A DNA stretch of 64,000 nucleotides from Chloroflexota bacterium. GTDB lineage: Bacteria > Chloroflexota > Anaerolineae > Anaerolineales > Anaerolineaceae. The DNA lies in contig SLTK01000009.1 in NCBI GenBank assembly GCA_004347695.1, positions 28,459 through 92,458 of the forward strand, written 5' to 3'. The notes below the pieces were generated by a model. It saw only the letters and a list, made by a program, of their open reading frames with translations, was not told where the DNA came from and did not search any database. Numbering within the stretch: position 1 is the stretch's first letter; each line of letters begins with the position of its first letter. Shown here in pieces: positions 14,686 to 22,899 of this stretch. The position numbers and the translations under genes were made by a program.

Positions 14686-15813
14686 ATGCAGCAAGTTAGC
14701 ACCCCCTCTCAAACTACATTGCCATTGGTTAAACCGCATACCCGGCTAGCCTGGGTAGGGCAGCTATTCTTCATCGTTTTAGGGTTGGCTGTCGTTTATA
14801 TTCTCGGTAAGAACCTTATCAGTAATCCGACGCTGTTTGCCAATATTTTCATCAGCGGCCTGCAGTTGGGTTTTGTGTATGCCATGATTGCACTTGGCTA
14901 CACCATGGTGTATGGAATTGTTAAATTAATTAACTTTGCGCACGGTGATGTGTTCATGGTTGGCGCATTTGTCAGCTTTTTTGCGGTAACGCGCTTTAAT
15001 CTGCACCAATGGCCTTTGGCAGTTTTTCCATCGATACCTCCCATGGTAGGCGTGGTAATTGGGTCTATCAGCGTTATCATCCTTTCGATGCTGATTTGTA
15101 TTATGCTCGCAGTTACCATTGAGCGAGTAGCGTACAAGCCCTTGCGGGATGCCCCTAGAATCGCAGCTTTGATCACCGCGATTGGCGTCTCATTCTTTCT
15201 GGAATATTTCGGGGCATTAAACTTTGTGTTTTCCCCTCGTTTTATCCCTTATGAACGACCCTTCGAAGTCGTAGCCTGGTACATTAAAGGTGGAATACAC
15301 CAGGTCGTCCCTGGCACACAGCCACCAGATGGCAGCATTACTTTTTCCAATATCTTGCTGATCATTATGCTGGCATCCGTTCTGGTACAAATCTTCCTGC
15401 AATTCCTTGTGAAGCGTACCAAAATTGGGGTAGCGATGCGAGCGGCCTCTTACGACAAGCAGGCAGCTCGCTTAATGGGCATCGATGTCGACTCGGTTAT
15501 TTCATTTACCTTTGCCATTGGCGCAGCTTTTGCCGGGTTGGGAGGCGTGCTTTACGCGATTGCCTACAGCTCGATCTGGTCGCAATTGGGTATTCTGCCT
15601 GGCTTGAAAGCCTTTGTCGCGGCAGTTTTAGGTGGCATTGGCAGTATTCCGGGGGCGTTCGTGGGTGCGCTGATCATGGGACAGGCTGAATCCATGACTA
15701 TGGGATATATCTCGACACCCATGCGCGACGCAGTTGCGTTCACGATCCTCATCATCGTCCTGTTGATCCGGCCTACCGGTATCTTCGGCGAGCCCGAAAA
15801 AGAAAAAGCATAG
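14686..15813 (+). CDS. livH: Branched-chain amino-acid ABC transporter permease LivH
   Basis: A 375-residue inner-membrane permease of the LivH family. The signature IALGYTMVYGIVKLINFAHGD lies after the second helix, with AMRAASYDKQAARLMGID (the cytoplasmic coupling loop contacting the ATPases) and LGGIGSIPGAFVGALIMG near the C terminus. With LivM it forms the membrane channel. It is about 70 residues longer than E. coli LivH, mainly through an N-terminal helix and a loop near residues 200-230 (GIHQVVPGTQPPDG). Ribosome site TTGGAGGTG lies upstream. Confidence 0.95.
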   Translation: MQQVSTPSQTTLPLVKPHTRLAWVGQLFFIVLGLAVVYILGKNLISNPTLFANIFISGLQLGFVYAMIALGYTMVYGIVKLINFAHGDVFMVGAFVSFFAVTRFNLHQWPLAVFPSIPPMVGVVIGSISVIILSMLICIMLAVTIERVAYKPLRDAPRIAALITAIGVSFFLEYFGALNFVFSPRFIPYERPFEVVAWYIKGGIHQVVPGTQPPDGSITFSNILLIIMLASVLVQIFLQFLVKRTKIGVAMRAASYDKQAARLMGIDVDSVISFTFAIGAAFAGLGGVLYAIAYSSIWSQLGILPGLKAFVAAVLGGIGSIPGAFVGALIMGQAESMTMGYISTPMRDAVAFTILIIVLLIRPTGIFGEPEKEKA

Positions 15814-15822
15814 GAGCCCGCC

Positions 15823-17187
15823 ATGGAATTTGGATTTCTCGTTGGATCGATCGTAAAAATTCTTGCCTTGCTGGCCTACATTTACGGTATTTTGTGGGTC
15901 ATGGCCCAACCCAGTCGGTGGGTTAAGGCTGGCGGGCTGATAGTGGCCTTTGGTGTTGTCCAGCTTGGTTTGACAAAGTTTGGCAATTTCCAGATCCTAA
16001 ACTCATTTGACAGTGGCCTGCTCTTTCAGGCCAGCGCCATGACTATGGTTGCGTTGGGATTGAACCTGATTTACGGGTTCAATGGTCAATTCAGCCTTGG
16101 TCAGTGGGGCTTCTATGGGATTGGTGCATATACAGCCGCAGACATCACCTACCGTTGGGTGAATGGCGATGCACGCGGTTTGGTGGTGATTGCAGTCGGA
16201 ACCATTCTCGGCGCAGTCATTCTGACTGGTATCAACAAGCTTCTGAATCAAATCCGCGGCGTTCCGGTGATGTCGGCATTTACCCTGTATCTGATCGGTT
16301 CCATTGCAGCCGGTTATGTAGCAGTAATGGCGGGTAAACTGCTTTTCCCGGTGTTCCAGCCGCTGTTAGGTACCAATCTTGAACCCGGCATCCTTGCCAC
16401 AGGAATTCCGCTGCAGGTTGTGTTCTTCCTGGCAGTTATCCTGGCGGGTGTTTTCGCTGCCGAGATCAGCTTCCTGCTGGGCGTTCCGGTACTTACCTTA
16501 GGTTCAGATTATTTCGGAATTGCTACCCTGGGCTTCACCATCGTCGTAAATGTGTTGATGGTCAACTCTGACACCATCCTGCCTTTCCCCGAAATGAAAG
16601 GCGGCCGCGGCATGGTTGGCATACCCAAACTGACCACATGGTTTTGGGCGTTCTTCTTCATGATCGTTGTCATCGTGATCATGCGTAATATCCTGCGCTC
16701 CAGTACCGGGCGGGCAATTATGTCAGTACGGGAAGACGAAACCGCCGCAAAAGCAATGGGCATTGACATCGCGGGTTCCAAACTGATGTCATTCATCATC
16801 GGCAGCCTTTTTGCCGGAATGGGTGGCGCGATTTACGCGCACTTCATCGGCTTCCTGTCGCCTGGTTCGTTCGACTTTCTGGTCGGGTTCAACCCGCTGA
16901 TCATTGTGGTGTTTGGCGGGCTGGGGAGTATGACGGGTACGATTGCAGCCTCCTTTGGCTGGCTGTTCTTCCTGGAAGGCTTGCTGCGCGTATTGCTCGG
17001 TCAGATGGGTACAGAAGCGCCAACCTGGCGCTATGTACTTTATCCACTGACCTTGCTGTTGCTCATGTTGATTCGGCCGCAAGGATTACTTGGCACGGTG
17101 GAATGGGGGTTCCTTAAAGCTAAAGAGGTTTTGGTTCGGCAAAAGCCAAAGCCGGCCTCAACTGATACTCCAGCGGTTCAGGCATAA
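15823..17187 (+). CDS. livM: Branched-chain amino-acid ABC transporter permease LivM
   Basis: A 454-residue permease of the LivM family, 9 nt after livH. Family motifs: LGLNLIYGFNGQFSLGQWGFYGIGAY, LTLGSDYFGIATLGF and IMSVREDETAAKAMGID (coupling loop), then IIVVFGGLGSMTGTIAASFG and LIRPQGLLG at the end. It has an extended N-terminal membrane region and an additional hydrophobic segment (about residues 140-220) compared with short homologues. It partners with LivH and the two ATPases. Confidence 0.95.
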   Translation: MEFGFLVGSIVKILALLAYIYGILWVMAQPSRWVKAGGLIVAFGVVQLGLTKFGNFQILNSFDSGLLFQASAMTMVALGLNLIYGFNGQFSLGQWGFYGIGAYTAADITYRWVNGDARGLVVIAVGTILGAVILTGINKLLNQIRGVPVMSAFTLYLIGSIAAGYVAVMAGKLLFPVFQPLLGTNLEPGILATGIPLQVVFFLAVILAGVFAAEISFLLGVPVLTLGSDYFGIATLGFTIVVNVLMVNSDTILPFPEMKGGRGMVGIPKLTTWFWAFFFMIVVIVIMRNILRSSTGRAIMSVREDETAAKAMGIDIAGSKLMSFIIGSLFAGMGGAIYAHFIGFLSPGSFDFLVGFNPLIIVVFGGLGSMTGTIAASFGWLFFLEGLLRVLLGQMGTEAPTWRYVLYPLTLLLLMLIRPQGLLGTVEWGFLKAKEVLVRQKPKPASTDTPAVQA

Positions 17188-17198
17188 GGGAGGGACAC

Positions 17199-17996
17199 AT
17201 GGAAAACAATACTTCCTCTCCAACGATCCTGAAAGTCGAAGGTTTAACCAAATACTTCGGTGGTTTAGGTGCTGTCCAGAACTTCGAAATGGTGTTGAAA
17301 CAAGGCGACCTCAACGGCTTGATCGGGCCGAATGGCGCGGGTAAAACCACCGTATTCAACCTGATCACGGGAATTTACGTGCCGACCCGCGGCCTGATCG
17401 AGTTTGACGGGACGAGTACTGCCGGGCGTGAACCCTTTGAAATCACCCGAAGCGGTATCGCCCGTACCTTTCAGAATATCCGCCTGTTTTCCAATCTTTC
17501 CGTTCTCGATAATGTCCGCATTGCTTACCATCCGCATGCCGGATACAGCCTGACGGACAGCGTACTGCGCACGAAACGATTCTATGTCAAAGAAGATGAA
17601 CTCACCGAACAGGCGCTGGATTTTCTGGCAATATTCGGGCTGGAAGGGATTCAGAATGAACTGGCAAAGAATCTGCCCTACGGCCAGCAGCGCCGGGTTG
17701 AGATTGCCCGTGCGCTGGCAGCCAATCCCAAGCTGCTACTGCTGGATGAACCGGCTGCCGGGATGAATCCCAAAGAGATCATCGAGTTAATGGATTTGAT
17801 CCATTTCATCCATGACCGCTTCAACCTGACTATCCTGCTGATCGAGCATCAGATGCGGGTGGTGATGGGTATCTGCCGTTACATTACAGTGATGGATTTT
17901 GGCCAGGTGATCGCGCGCGGTAACCCCAAAGAAATCCAGGCTAACCAACGAGTCGTCGAGGCTTACCTGGGGAAAGGAGCCGGTCATGCTGCTTGA
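17199..17996 (+). CDS. livG: Branched-chain amino-acid ABC transporter ATPase LivG
   Basis: A 265-residue ABC ATPase. Walker A is IGPNGAGKTT (about residues 46-55), the Q-loop lies in ARTFQNIRLF, the signature is the LivG-type LPYGQQRRVEIARAL, and Walker B is LLLLDEPAAGMNP, followed by the H-switch in LLIEHQMRVV. It energises amino-acid import through LivHM. The ribosome site is GGGAGGG, and the end overlaps livF by 11 nt. Confidence 0.95.
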   Translation: MENNTSSPTILKVEGLTKYFGGLGAVQNFEMVLKQGDLNGLIGPNGAGKTTVFNLITGIYVPTRGLIEFDGTSTAGREPFEITRSGIARTFQNIRLFSNLSVLDNVRIAYHPHAGYSLTDSVLRTKRFYVKEDELTEQALDFLAIFGLEGIQNELAKNLPYGQQRRVEIARALAANPKLLLLDEPAAGMNPKEIIELMDLIHFIHDRFNLTILLIEHQMRVVMGICRYITVMDFGQVIARGNPKEIQANQRVVEAYLGKGAGHAA

Positions 17997-18693
17997 AGTT
18001 GAAAACCTCAATGTGTATTACGGCGCAATCCATGCCTTGCAGGGGGTTTCATTCAATGTCGAAGAGGGTGAAATCGTTACCTTGATCGGCGCAAACGGAG
18101 CTGGCAAGTCCACTACTCTGCGCACGATTTCCGGCTTGCTGCGGTCGCGTACCGGGCATGTCAAGTTCAAGGGCATGGACATTTCGATGATGCCCGCGCA
18201 ACAAATCGTCCGCCTGGGCGCCAGTCATGTGCCGGAAGGGCGGAAGATTTTCTCACCCCTGACTGTGCGTGAAAACCTGCTGATGGGCGCGTTTACCCGA
18301 ACCGATCAGACAGAAATTCAACGTTCGATGGACCGGGTGTTTTCCAGCTTCCCGCGATTGAAGGAACGCATCAACCAGGCTGGCGGTACGCTATCCGGCG
18401 GTGAACAGCAAATGCTGGCCACCGGACGCGGCATGATGTCGCGGCCAACGCTGTTGATGATGGACGAGCCGTCGATGGGGTTGAGCCCGATCCTGGTGGA
18501 AGAGATCTTCTCGATCATCAAGGAAATCAATGCCGCCGGAACCAGCATTTTGCTGGTCGAGCAGAATGCATCCATGGCGCTGTCCATTTCGCACCGGGCT
18601 TACGTTTTGGAAACCGGCAGGATTGTGCTCTCGGGCAGCGCGAAAGAGATTGCCGAGAACCCGCAGGTGAAGTCGGCGTACCTGGGGATTTAA
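17986..18693 (+). CDS. livF: Branched-chain amino-acid ABC transporter ATPase LivF
   Basis: A 235-residue ABC ATPase, the normal LivF length. Walker A is IGANGAGKST, signature TLSGGEQQMLATGRGMMS, Walker B LLMMDEPSMGLSP and the H-loop LLVEQNASMAL. It overlaps livG by 11 nt (translational coupling) and is the last gene of the operon, followed by a strong terminator at 18731. Confidence 0.95.
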   Translation: MLLEVENLNVYYGAIHALQGVSFNVEEGEIVTLIGANGAGKSTTLRTISGLLRSRTGHVKFKGMDISMMPAQQIVRLGASHVPEGRKIFSPLTVRENLLMGAFTRTDQTEIQRSMDRVFSSFPRLKERINQAGGTLSGGEQQMLATGRGMMSRPTLLMMDEPSMGLSPILVEEIFSIIKEINAAGTSILLVEQNASMALSISHRAYVLETGRIVLSGSAKEIAENPQVKSAYLGI

Positions 18694-18730
18694 TACCTAA
18701 GACTTTACCACGGCGTCACGGAGAAGTGCT

Positions 18731-18767
18731 AAAAAATGGGGCGGGTTGAAACCTGTCCCATTTTTTT
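18731..18767 (+). terminator. Terminator of the liv operon
   Basis: AAAAAATGGG (18731-18740) pairs with CCCATTTTTT (18757-18766), ending in a run of seven T. It lies 38 nt after the livF stop. The A-rich left arm makes it potentially bidirectional. Confidence 0.8.
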
Positions 18768-18995
18768 GTGTCATCCTGTTCGTTTTGGATAACATCCAGA
18801 GTGTTTTGATGACAGCTTAAGTTGAGCGAAGGATGTCCCGGTTTTCCAATGGGCTTGTTTTATGGAAGCTGGCAGTTTACAAATCCTAGCGCGAGATTTT
18901 GTGAATTTTGCTGATAAAAGGATCACACGTTCATGCCCAACGCGAAACAGACGGCAGTAAGTTTCCATGAAAATCTTAATAAACCTCAAAATTTC
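18768..18995. other. Non-coding gap with repeat fragments
   Basis: No gene is supported. The pieces GTCATCCTGTTCG (18769-18781) and GAGCGAAGGATGTCCC (18825-18840) resemble the two ends of the dispersed GTCATCCTGAGCG...GCGAAGGATC repeat common in bacterial genomes, here in a decayed form. Confidence 0.4.
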
Positions 18996-19023
18996 TTGAC
19001 ATGTGTTAGCGACGGCCTATAAT
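18996..19023 (+). promoter_or_regulatory. Consensus promoter of the SipW/TasA island
   Basis: TTGACA (18996-19001), 16-bp spacer and TATAAT (19018-19023). Transcription should start near 19030. The first protein gene is 676 nt away, so the promoter drives either a separate small RNA, a long structured leader, or both. Confidence 0.75.
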
Positions 19024-19029
19024 ATAAAT

Positions 19030-19205
19030 AGACAAATGAACAGGCAGTAAAAAATTGAATAGCGCATGACACGAAGTTAGTACACACTGAGTGGAAGCAT
19101 TGACCTGGGGAGGGAAATGGTCGCCTCTTCTATCAAATGATAGAAGATTTCCCAGCGAGCTACTGGCGAAACCGGCCACGTGAGATGGTCGGTTTATTGT
19201 TTAAT
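19030..19205 (+). ncRNA. Candidate structured small RNA or leader RNA
   Basis: A non-coding stretch of about 175 nt between a consensus promoter and a hairpin that looks like a terminator. Inside, TTCTATCA/TGATAGAA (8 bp, two-base loop) is nested in GGGAAAT/ATTTCCC with an asymmetric internal loop. The final hairpin AAACCGGCCA (19169-19178) / TGGTCGGTTT (19186-19195) is followed by ATTGTTTAA. It matches none of the riboswitch consensus sequences I can recall (TPP, SAM, cobalamin, GEMM). A 6S-like or cis-regulatory RNA is possible. Confidence 0.45.
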
Positions 19206-19296
19206 ACCTGACCGCTTTTTAACCCTTTTTATCCATCTTAATTTAGCAATTGAACTCTAAGGGGAGGTAGATCTTTACTTGTGTGTTAAAGCAGAA

Positions 19297-19347
19297 CCTC
19301 GGCTGGTTGCAGCCAACCGAGGCGATGCATGACGGGCACGGGTCAGC
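19297..19347 (+). repeat. Structured repeat motif, copy 1
   Basis: A strong hairpin CCTCGGCTGG...CCAACCGAGG (19297-19322) contains the block TGGTTGCAGCCA (19304-19315), followed 21 nt later by CACGGGTCAGC (19337-19347). Both blocks recur in the same order and orientation at 19446-19494. Function unknown. Confidence 0.5.
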
Positions 19348-19445
19348 ACCCTGTCTGCATTTAACATTATAACACGGCGTGCAAGTCCGATAATCCCTTT
19401 TCTCGATGTTTTCACCGGGGGAGGGGACCCAGACGGCGCCCGGGG

Positions 19446-19494
19446 TGGTTGCAGCCACGCGGGGCCGGGAGTTTGCCAGCAGACACGGGTCAGC
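19446..19494 (+). repeat. Structured repeat motif, copy 2
   Basis: TGGTTGCAGCCA (19446-19457) and CACGGGTCAGC (19484-19494), the same two blocks as copy 1, with 26 nt between them. The surrounding DNA is more G+C-rich (CGGGG...CCACGCGGGG stem). It lies in the leader of the TasA-like gene. A tandem RNA element or a dispersed repeat family are both possible. Confidence 0.5.
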
Positions 19495-19705
19495 GTTTTG
19501 GATGCTCCTTGCAGTCACAACGGGGGCGTTGGGCTGTGGCACTGGCAAGGAAGGAGGAAGTGAACACGCTCGTATGCCAGTCTCAGGCTTGTTTGAGAGA
19601 CGGCAAAAGGCGTACCTGGGATAACAGAAAGTCCAGCTATTCAGTATGTACATCAGCTCATTTCATATCCACGTACTTACTTTTTTTCTTGAAAGGGAGA
19701 ATGTA

Positions 19706-20434
19706 ATGAAAAAGCTTTGGAAACCCGCTCTATTATTGGCCGCCATCGTCGTCATGGCGATCGGCATGCTCGGTTCTGGCGCCTGGTTTACGGATTCGAA
19801 AACCAGTGGCACCAGCACATTGGCTTCAGGAAAATTAGAAATTGATGGTGCAGGTATTTCTAATTTCAATTTGGGAACAATTTCCCCCATGGCGCCAGGA
19901 GATAAAACAGATTTTGTTACAGTTACAATAAAAAACTCTGGAACCACGAATTTAATCTGGATGGGTGATTTGGTTGTATCAGGCAATGAAACGTTGAAAA
20001 AGGCTATTTACATTGAAGACGCGACGATGGAATTCGTTGCAAAAGATGGCGGGACTTGGGCAGAACCCATCGATCATTTTATTACGAATGGCGTGGGCTC
20101 AGGACTTTACCCGGGTTGGTACAATACCCTTGCAAGTTTAAGTACATTTGGTGTAAATTCATTAGACGTATATGATGGCAATAACGGCATGGGTACAGCT
20201 CCTTATGAGTTTGTTGGGGCTCTAAAACCCGGATATGCGTACAAGCTGACGCTTCGTTTCGGATTTGCCGAAGGGGCGGATAACAGTTACGCTAATAAAA
20301 CCTTATATCTTAACTTCAAGGTTGATGCCACCCAACCGACAGCAGCAGCGATTGCAGCAAAATTCCCCTTCTTGCCTGCTGGTTCTGTTTATTGGGAAGC
20401 TTGGGCGCTTGGTCAGATTGGGAACCAGAACTAA
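19706..20434 (+). CDS. TasA/CalY-like surface protein with SipW-dependent signal
   Basis: A 242-residue secreted protein. The signal peptide is of the SipW-dependent type: MKKLWKPALLLAAIVVMA, GMLGSGAWFTDS and then the mature start. The mature region begins with TSTLASGKLEIDG and PMAPGDKTDFVTVTIKNSGTTN, the arrangement found in TasA/camelysin fibre proteins. These form extracellular amyloid-like or filament components of biofilm matrix in Bacillus. The remaining domain is a beta-rich segment of unknown detail. I choose the ATG at 19706 because of GAAAGGGAG upstream. It is first in the SipW island and the likely substrate of the SipW peptidase downstream. Confidence 0.75.
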   Translation: MKKLWKPALLLAAIVVMAIGMLGSGAWFTDSKTSGTSTLASGKLEIDGAGISNFNLGTISPMAPGDKTDFVTVTIKNSGTTNLIWMGDLVVSGNETLKKAIYIEDATMEFVAKDGGTWAEPIDHFITNGVGSGLYPGWYNTLASLSTFGVNSLDVYDGNNGMGTAPYEFVGALKPGYAYKLTLRFGFAEGADNSYANKTLYLNFKVDATQPTAAAIAAKFPFLPAGSVYWEAWALGQIGNQN

Positions 20435-20549
20435 TCTAAGGTTACCGGTTTAGCCAAGAAGTAATTACAACACAGGAGAGGGCAGTCTCACTTTTACTCT
20501 GGAGCTGCCCACTCCTGGGATGCCCACAATACTGTCCATCAGGCGAGGT

Positions 20550-20861
20550 ATGAAGGTTTTATTTAAAGTATTTTCTGCAGTTTCCATCTTGGCGATTATT
20601 GTTCTAGTTATTCTGGCGTACGGCTGAGTCAATAACCGCTGATACCGGGTAGTGACAGTTGAGGGAAACTCAATGTCGCCGGCCATGTGGTATGGCGATT
20701 TGATGGTCATCGCCGGTCGGTACATCACAAAGGGAGACGCCAACTGGGTGGTTGATAATTTCTCGAATCCGAACCTGCAGATCGTCGGGATTCACCGCTT
20801 CCACGTGCCTGGGCTCGGGTACCCCCTCCTATTCCTGTTCAGGCTGCTGGGCCGGGCCTGA
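20550..20861 (+). pseudogene. Decayed SipW-type signal peptidase
   Basis: One continuous frame with two internal TGA codons (20625-20627 and 20640-20642). It reads MKVLFKVFSAVSILAIIVLV...LAYG, stop, VNNR, stop, YRVV...EGNSMSPAMWYGDLMVIAGR, then YITKGDANW and a C-terminal GLGYPLLFLFRLLGRA. This aligns with the intact peptidase at 21525 (AYGTVPNRWYHV, SGSMAPTIRPGDLIVI, TKGDANF, PLLGY). The second TGA stands where the intact copy has Trp, and about 30 residues carrying the THR histidine are deleted. It keeps the serine motif but cannot be active. It lies between the two TasA-like genes. Confidence 0.75.
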
Positions 20862-20893
20862 AACCGAATATCTCCTCACCTGAAATAGTAAAG

Positions 20894-21496
20894 GTGAATG
20901 TGAAAATTATAAAGCTACTCCTGGTTTTGGTTGGTTTTCTAACGACGGGCACGTTGGTCTTCGGCCTGGTCGGTACTGGCGCCTGGTTCTCCGATACGGC
21001 AACCAGCGCCGATAATATCATTACCACTGGAACGCTCGATCTCCAGGTGTCCGGAGAGCCGTTCAAAGCGACCGATCTGGCGCCGGGCGAGGAGTATTCC
21101 GAGATGGGAACCTTTTGCGTCGAAAACATTGGCACTACTGACCTGAAATTTCGCGGCCTCTTCGAGACTGTTGCAAAACCGACGCATGATTTGCTGAAAT
21201 TCACCACCCTCAAGGTCGAACAAAATACTAACGAGGGTTGGTTGATGATAAAAGAGGTTATGGGTAACCCAACCGTTGAAACCGATGGCCTCCCTTATTA
21301 TTTCAAATACCCCGATCAGGATCCAACTATCATCAACCACTATATTGTGGGGCAAGACCTGATTCCGAGCCAGGAAGTCTGTTACCGCCTTTCAATAAAG
21401 CTTGATGTAGATACCCCCGATGATCTTCAAGAGAAATACCTGGATTTTTTCTTGCATCTTTATGCCACTCAGAAAACAAACCCGGGCTGGGAGTGA
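20894..21496 (+). CDS. Second TasA/CalY-like protein with SipW-dependent signal
   Basis: A 200-residue secreted protein. The N-terminal hydrophobic stretch LLLVLVGFLTTGTLVFGL is followed by GTGAWFSDTATSADN, the SipW-type cleavage region. The mature start NIITTGTLDLQVSG and LAPGEEYSEMGTFCVENIG resemble TasA/camelysin proteins, with two cysteines (VENIG and QEVCYR contexts). Start codon is GTG at 20894; GTG at 20900 with AAAGGTG upstream is an equally good alternative. It is a probable matrix or filament subunit cut by the adjacent peptidase. Confidence 0.72.
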   Translation: MNVKIIKLLLVLVGFLTTGTLVFGLVGTGAWFSDTATSADNIITTGTLDLQVSGEPFKATDLAPGEEYSEMGTFCVENIGTTDLKFRGLFETVAKPTHDLLKFTTLKVEQNTNEGWLMIKEVMGNPTVETDGLPYYFKYPDQDPTIINHYIVGQDLIPSQEVCYRLSIKLDVDTPDDLQEKYLDFFLHLYATQKTNPGWE

Positions 21497-21524
21497 ACCC
21501 CGCTGCCTTCGTGTTTTCTTCAGA

Positions 21525-22817
21525 ATGATCAAACCACCCATGCGCACTAATTCATTGGACACCCCTTCTCCCAACCGCTTCTTCCCGAGGCTGCTTCATT
21601 TTGGTTTCGATTGTCTTTTTGCTATTATTATTTTGTTGGCCGTTTTCCTGGCGTATGGAACCGTCCCGAACCGCTGGTACCACGTTCTGTATATCTACAG
21701 CGGCAGCATGGCCCCGACGATCCGCCCCGGAGATTTGATTGTCATCACTCCTCCAAGCCAGCAGTTAAAACCCGGGATGATTGTTACCCTGTCAGTAAAC
21801 GGCGAGTTGGTCACTCACCGGTTAATCGCTATCGGAACAGATGGCAGCCTGGCGACCAAAGGAGATGCGAATTTTACTCCGGATGGGTGGGATACTTCTG
21901 ACATTCAGGTCCGCGGCATATATCGTGGGCGAATCCCGCTATTGGGGTACATTGTTACCCTCCCGAAGCGCTTATTGATGATTGGTGAATCCGGGGCCTG
22001 GTTTACCGATTCAGGTCAGGTCGCAGGGGAGTTGGGCACAATTGGTTGGCCGAGCCCAACCCCTTCACCTACACCCTCAGCGCCAGGTACCTCAATCGAA
22101 GCTACTATCGAAGCTTTACCTTTCTACGTCCCTTACCCGGACCAGTCGGAAATGAACGTGTACGGTGTGGAGGGGGAGGTATGCGTCACCAACATCGGCG
22201 ACGCGCCTACCCAGGGGCTTACGATGGATATCATCGTGGAATACAAACCGGAAAGCGGCGCGTTCCAACCGCTGGATGGTGACGGAGTCATGATCAGCGC
22301 TCCCGAACAGCTCATGCCTGGGCAGACTCAGTGCTATCCATACAGCATCTCCTTCACACCCACCGTAGGCATACAATACCGCGTCGTTGCCCGGGTGATC
22401 ATCCTCAACCATTCCGGCTGGCTGCCAGGCGGTCCGCAATGCATCGGCCCGGAGCCTTGCCCGTTTGGACCGGAACCTAAGGCATCGTTTGAATTTGACG
22501 ATGACATCTTCGAGAGTTCGAGCACCGGAGATGTAGGGCTGCCTGAACCGACAGCTACGCCGACCCCGACCCCGACGGAAATGAGCACCCAGACCGGGGA
22601 GCCACCGAATTCAACACCCAGTCTAATCGTCACTCCCCCGCCAGAGCAGGGGCAGACGGAGTGGATGACGCCGGTAGAAAGCCCAACAGCAGAAGCAACA
22701 ATGGAACCAAGCCCTACCCCACTGCCGTCTGAAACCCCCACCGAGATACCGACGGTGGACCCAACTCCCGAACCCAGCTCGGTTCCAGTGGAATCTGAAA
22801 CGCCAACAGAACCTTAA
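21525..22817 (+). CDS. SipW-family signal peptidase fused to a SipW-type substrate domain
   Basis: A 430-residue two-part protein. Residues about 17-150 are an ER-type (S26B, SipW-like) signal peptidase: a membrane helix (FDCLFAIIILLAVFLAYG), the nucleophile motif YSGSMAPTIRPGDLIVI, LVTHRLIAIGTDG supplying the histidine, and ATKGDANFTPD. Directly after PLLGYIVTLPKRLLMIGE comes SGAWFTDSGQVAGELG, the same cleavage-site motif carried by the two TasA-like neighbours. An extracellular Ig-like region (about 185-320, with CVTNIG and QTQCYPYS) and a Pro/Thr/Ser/Glu-rich tail of about 100 residues follow. This suggests a peptidase carrying its own substrate in cis. Start ATG at 21525; ribosome site is weak and ATG 21540 is possible. 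Confidence 0.78.
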   Translation: MIKPPMRTNSLDTPSPNRFFPRLLHFGFDCLFAIIILLAVFLAYGTVPNRWYHVLYIYSGSMAPTIRPGDLIVITPPSQQLKPGMIVTLSVNGELVTHRLIAIGTDGSLATKGDANFTPDGWDTSDIQVRGIYRGRIPLLGYIVTLPKRLLMIGESGAWFTDSGQVAGELGTIGWPSPTPSPTPSAPGTSIEATIEALPFYVPYPDQSEMNVYGVEGEVCVTNIGDAPTQGLTMDIIVEYKPESGAFQPLDGDGVMISAPEQLMPGQTQCYPYSISFTPTVGIQYRVVARVIILNHSGWLPGGPQCIGPEPCPFGPEPKASFEFDDDIFESSSTGDVGLPEPTATPTPTPTEMSTQTGEPPNSTPSLIVTPPPEQGQTEWMTPVESPTAEATMEPSPTPLPSETPTEIPTVDPTPEPSSVPVESETPTEP

Positions 22818-22899
22818 TCACAAGAAGACAATTGGCATGACGGGTATACCTAGCTCGCTGTTTCCCTAGCGAAGCCGAAAGTTCCGTCAGTTTCCCCGA

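Noticed and set aside
19243..19653. Minus-strand ORF of 136 codons in the SipW island leader
   Set aside because: Its repeated ADPC peptide is simply the translation of the duplicated DNA motif at 19304-19494. No ribosome site or domain is evident.
20550..20861. TGA read as tryptophan in the decayed SipW gene
   Set aside because: TGA is the normal stop of several intact genes here (for example tpiA), and the copy also has a deletion of catalytic residues.
22334..22741. 135-codon minus-strand ORF inside the SipW fusion gene
   Set aside because: A glycine/valine-rich mirror of the Pro/Thr-rich tail coding sequence.
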